The notes below the pieces were generated by a model, which saw only the letters and a program-made list of their open reading frames with translations, was not told the origin of the DNA and did no database searches. Position numbers and translations under genes: made by a program. This document shows, one piece after another, positions 62,800 to 64,000 of a stretch of DNA of 64,000 bases; the stretch's first letter is position 1; each line of letters opens with the position of its first letter. The stretch lies in NCBI RefSeq assembly GCF_000334155.1, contig NZ_ANNK01000100.1:1-64000 (forward strand), written 5' to 3'. The DNA comes from Halalkalibacterium ligniniphilum. GTDB taxonomy: Bacteria; Bacillota; Bacilli; Bacillales; Bacillaceae_D.

Positions 62800-63006
62800 T
62801 CAATTTCCTTTATATTGAGGCTCTTCACGTTCAATTTGTGCTAGCCTTTTTTCGATCTTCGTCATGACACTTCTTGTGATGAGCGATGATTCATGGTAAT
62901 CACGAGAGGCTTTGGTATCATTTGTTTGAATCGAAAGGGTATTTAATGTGGCTTCAATCCCGTTTAACGTTGCTAAGCATTGCTTAACCTTAGAAGCAAC
63001 TGTCAC
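62800..63006 (-). CDS. DUF1657 protein
   Basis: A 68-residue soluble helical protein, MTVASKVKQCLATLNGIEAT to the C-terminal KRLAQIEREEPQYKGN, matching the small DUF1657 family found almost only in spore formers beside spoVA and DUF421 genes. It lies 12 bp after spoVAEb and about 15 bp before the DUF421 gene, so it is in the same operon. Function unknown. Confidence 0.88.
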   Translation of the reverse strand: MTVASKVKQCLATLNGIEATLNTLSIQTNDTKASRDYHESSLITRSVMTKIEKRLAQIEREEPQYKGN

Positions 63007-63018
63007 TGTATTTCCTCC

Positions 63019-63372
63019 CTATCCTTTTGGTTTGAATAGGAGTGCAGCAAGAAAACCAAAAATGATCGCTGCTGAAACCCCTGCGCTTGTCACTTCAAAA
63101 ATTCCTGTAATGACACCGACGATTCCATTTTTTTCTGCTTCTGCAATGGCCCCATGAACAAGGGAGTTTCCAAAGCTCGTAATCGGCACCGTTGCTCCTG
63201 CACCTGCGAAGTCAATGAGCGGTTCATAAAGACCTATCCCGTCTAATACGGCTCCAACCACAACGAGAGTACTCATCGTATGGGCAGGCGTAAGCTTCAT
63301 TACATCCATTAATATTTGACCAATCACACAAATGGTCCCACCGACAACAAAAGCCCAAAAGAAGATCATCAT
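63019..63372 (-). CDS. spoVAEb: SpoVAEb, SpoVA channel component
   Basis: A 117-residue membrane protein of the SpoVAEb family, with four hydrophobic segments, GGTICVIGQILMDVMKLTPA and GAGATVPITSFGNSLVHGAI. With SpoVAC and SpoVAD it moves calcium dipicolinate across the inner spore membrane. ATG 63372 overlaps the spoVAD stop and follows GGGAGGG; the adjacent ATG 63369 is also possible. Confidence 0.93.
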   Translation of the reverse strand: MMIFFWAFVVGGTICVIGQILMDVMKLTPAHTMSTLVVVGAVLDGIGLYEPLIDFAGAGATVPITSFGNSLVHGAIAEAEKNGIVGVITGIFEVTSAGVSAAIIFGFLAALLFKPKG

Positions 63373-64000
63373 ACTGCCCTCCCTGCTTCGATCGAGACGG
63401 CATGCGCAATACATGGAATCGTCTCTTTTTGCTGATAAGACATTGGTGAGAGAAGGGCTCCAGTAGCAACTATGAGCATTCGTTTTACCTCTCCCTTCTT
63501 CATGCGGTTTAATAAATGACCATACGTTACAGCTGCCGAGCAGCCTGCTCCACTTGCGCCAGCCATTACAGGCTGATCGTCGCGATAGATCATTAGTCCA
63601 CAATCTTGAAAATGCTCCTCAGATAATGGTAAACCATCTTTTCTTAACATTTCTCTTGCAATTGGCAGGCCAATTTTTCCTAAGTCACCTGTAGCGATTA
63701 AGTCATAATAATCAGGATCAATGTTTCGATCACGAAAATGAGCCTCAATCGTATCGACTGCTGCTGGTGCCATCGCTCCTCCCATATTAAACGGATCACT
63801 TAATCCCATATCAACGATTTTTCCTATCGTAGCCGAGGTGACAACAGGACCCTCCCCTTCTTTTGTTAAAATGGCGGTTCCAGCAGCCGTCACGGTCCAT
63901 TGAGAGGTCGGGGGCTTTTGTGAACCATATTCTGTTGGATAACGGAACTGTTTTTCAATCGCCGCATTATGACTACAAGCACCTGTTAGCACATAGTTTG
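63369..64000 (-). CDS. spoVAD: SpoVAD, SpoVA complex component (5' end outside window)
   Basis: The C-terminal 209 or so residues of SpoVAD, a thiolase-fold protein that binds dipicolinic acid. Visible motifs are TGACSHNAAIEKQFRYPTEY, PFNMGGAMAPAAVDTI, ATGDLGKIG and GASGAGCSAAVTYGHLL. Full SpoVAD is about 340 residues; the N-terminal third and presumably spoVAC lie beyond position 64000. It overlaps spoVAEb by 4 bp. Confidence 0.95.
   Translation of the reverse strand, partial: NYVLTGACSHNAAIEKQFRYPTEYGSQKPPTSQWTVTAAGTAILTKEGEGPVVTSATIGKIVDMGLSDPFNMGGAMAPAAVDTIEAHFRDRNIDPDYYDLIATGDLGKIGLPIAREMLRKDGLPLSEEHFQDCGLMIYRDDQPVMAGASGAGCSAAVTYGHLLNRMKKGEVKRMLIVATGALLSPMSYQQKETIPCIAHAVSIEAGRAV

Overview
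The window comes from a Gram-positive, endospore-forming Bacillaceae chromosome. The evidence is the gene set and order (ypeB-sleB, prsW, ypdA, gudB, mecB/ypbH, ypbG, ypbF, ypbD, recS, ypbB, fer, serA, resABCDE, rluB, spmAB, dacB, spoVA), which follows the Bacillus subtilis ypeB-to-dacB segment with insertions. Strong AGGAGG-type ribosome sites, TTG/GTG starts and S-box, T-box and B12 leaders fit. Several details (MetH beside YitJ, a BtuD-CbiZ fusion) suggest an alkaliphile-like Bacillaceae rather than B. subtilis, but the species cannot be fixed. Most genes are on the minus strand; ansA, a small ORF near 28.0 kb, fer, serA and one DUF421 gene are on plus.

Layout. 1-1.9 kb: spore germination pair sleB-ypeB. 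2.1-7.8 kb: a small accessory island (two-component system, AsnB-type amidotransferase, broken CNNM gene, IS4-like and IS256-like remnants) bounded by a 54-bp direct repeat that is the 3' end of metH. 7.8-15.6 kb: SAM-riboswitch-controlled metI-metC-yitJ-metH methionine operon. 15.7-22.3 kb: zinc-ribbon protein, prsW, asparaginase, ypdA, gudB, ddl, mecB. 22.4-23.4 kb: a MerR regulator with a cobalamin-binding domain of the CarH/LitR photoreceptor type. 23.5-32.3 kb: phosphoesterase, ECF sigma/anti-sigma pair, M20 hydrolase, tiny membrane protein, ypb genes and the recS-ypbB pair. 32.6-39.2 kb: ferredoxin, LysM-M14 peptidase, T-box-serA, M23-LysM peptidase, VanW protein. 39.4-49.7 kb: an eleven-gene B12 uptake and salvage operon behind a cobalamin riboswitch. 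50.3-57.4 kb: resABC, resDE (cytochrome c maturation and its regulators) and rluB. 57.6-64 kb: spore maturation genes spmAB-dacB, then a spoVAD-spoVAEb-DUF1657-DUF421 cluster with a YhcN/YlaJ lipoprotein.

Connections. Cobalamin recurs: MetH uses methylcobalamin, the btu/cob operon imports and remodels corrinoids and makes adenosylcobalamin, and the CarH-like regulator should bind adenosylcobalamin. Sporulation is the second theme: SleB/YpeB (cortex lysis), SpmAB/DacB (core dehydration and cortex cross-linking) and a SpoVA cluster resembling the type associated with high spore heat resistance. Three families of short non-coding repeats are scattered in the intergenic gaps. No tRNA, rRNA, CRISPR array, intact transposase or integrase was seen.
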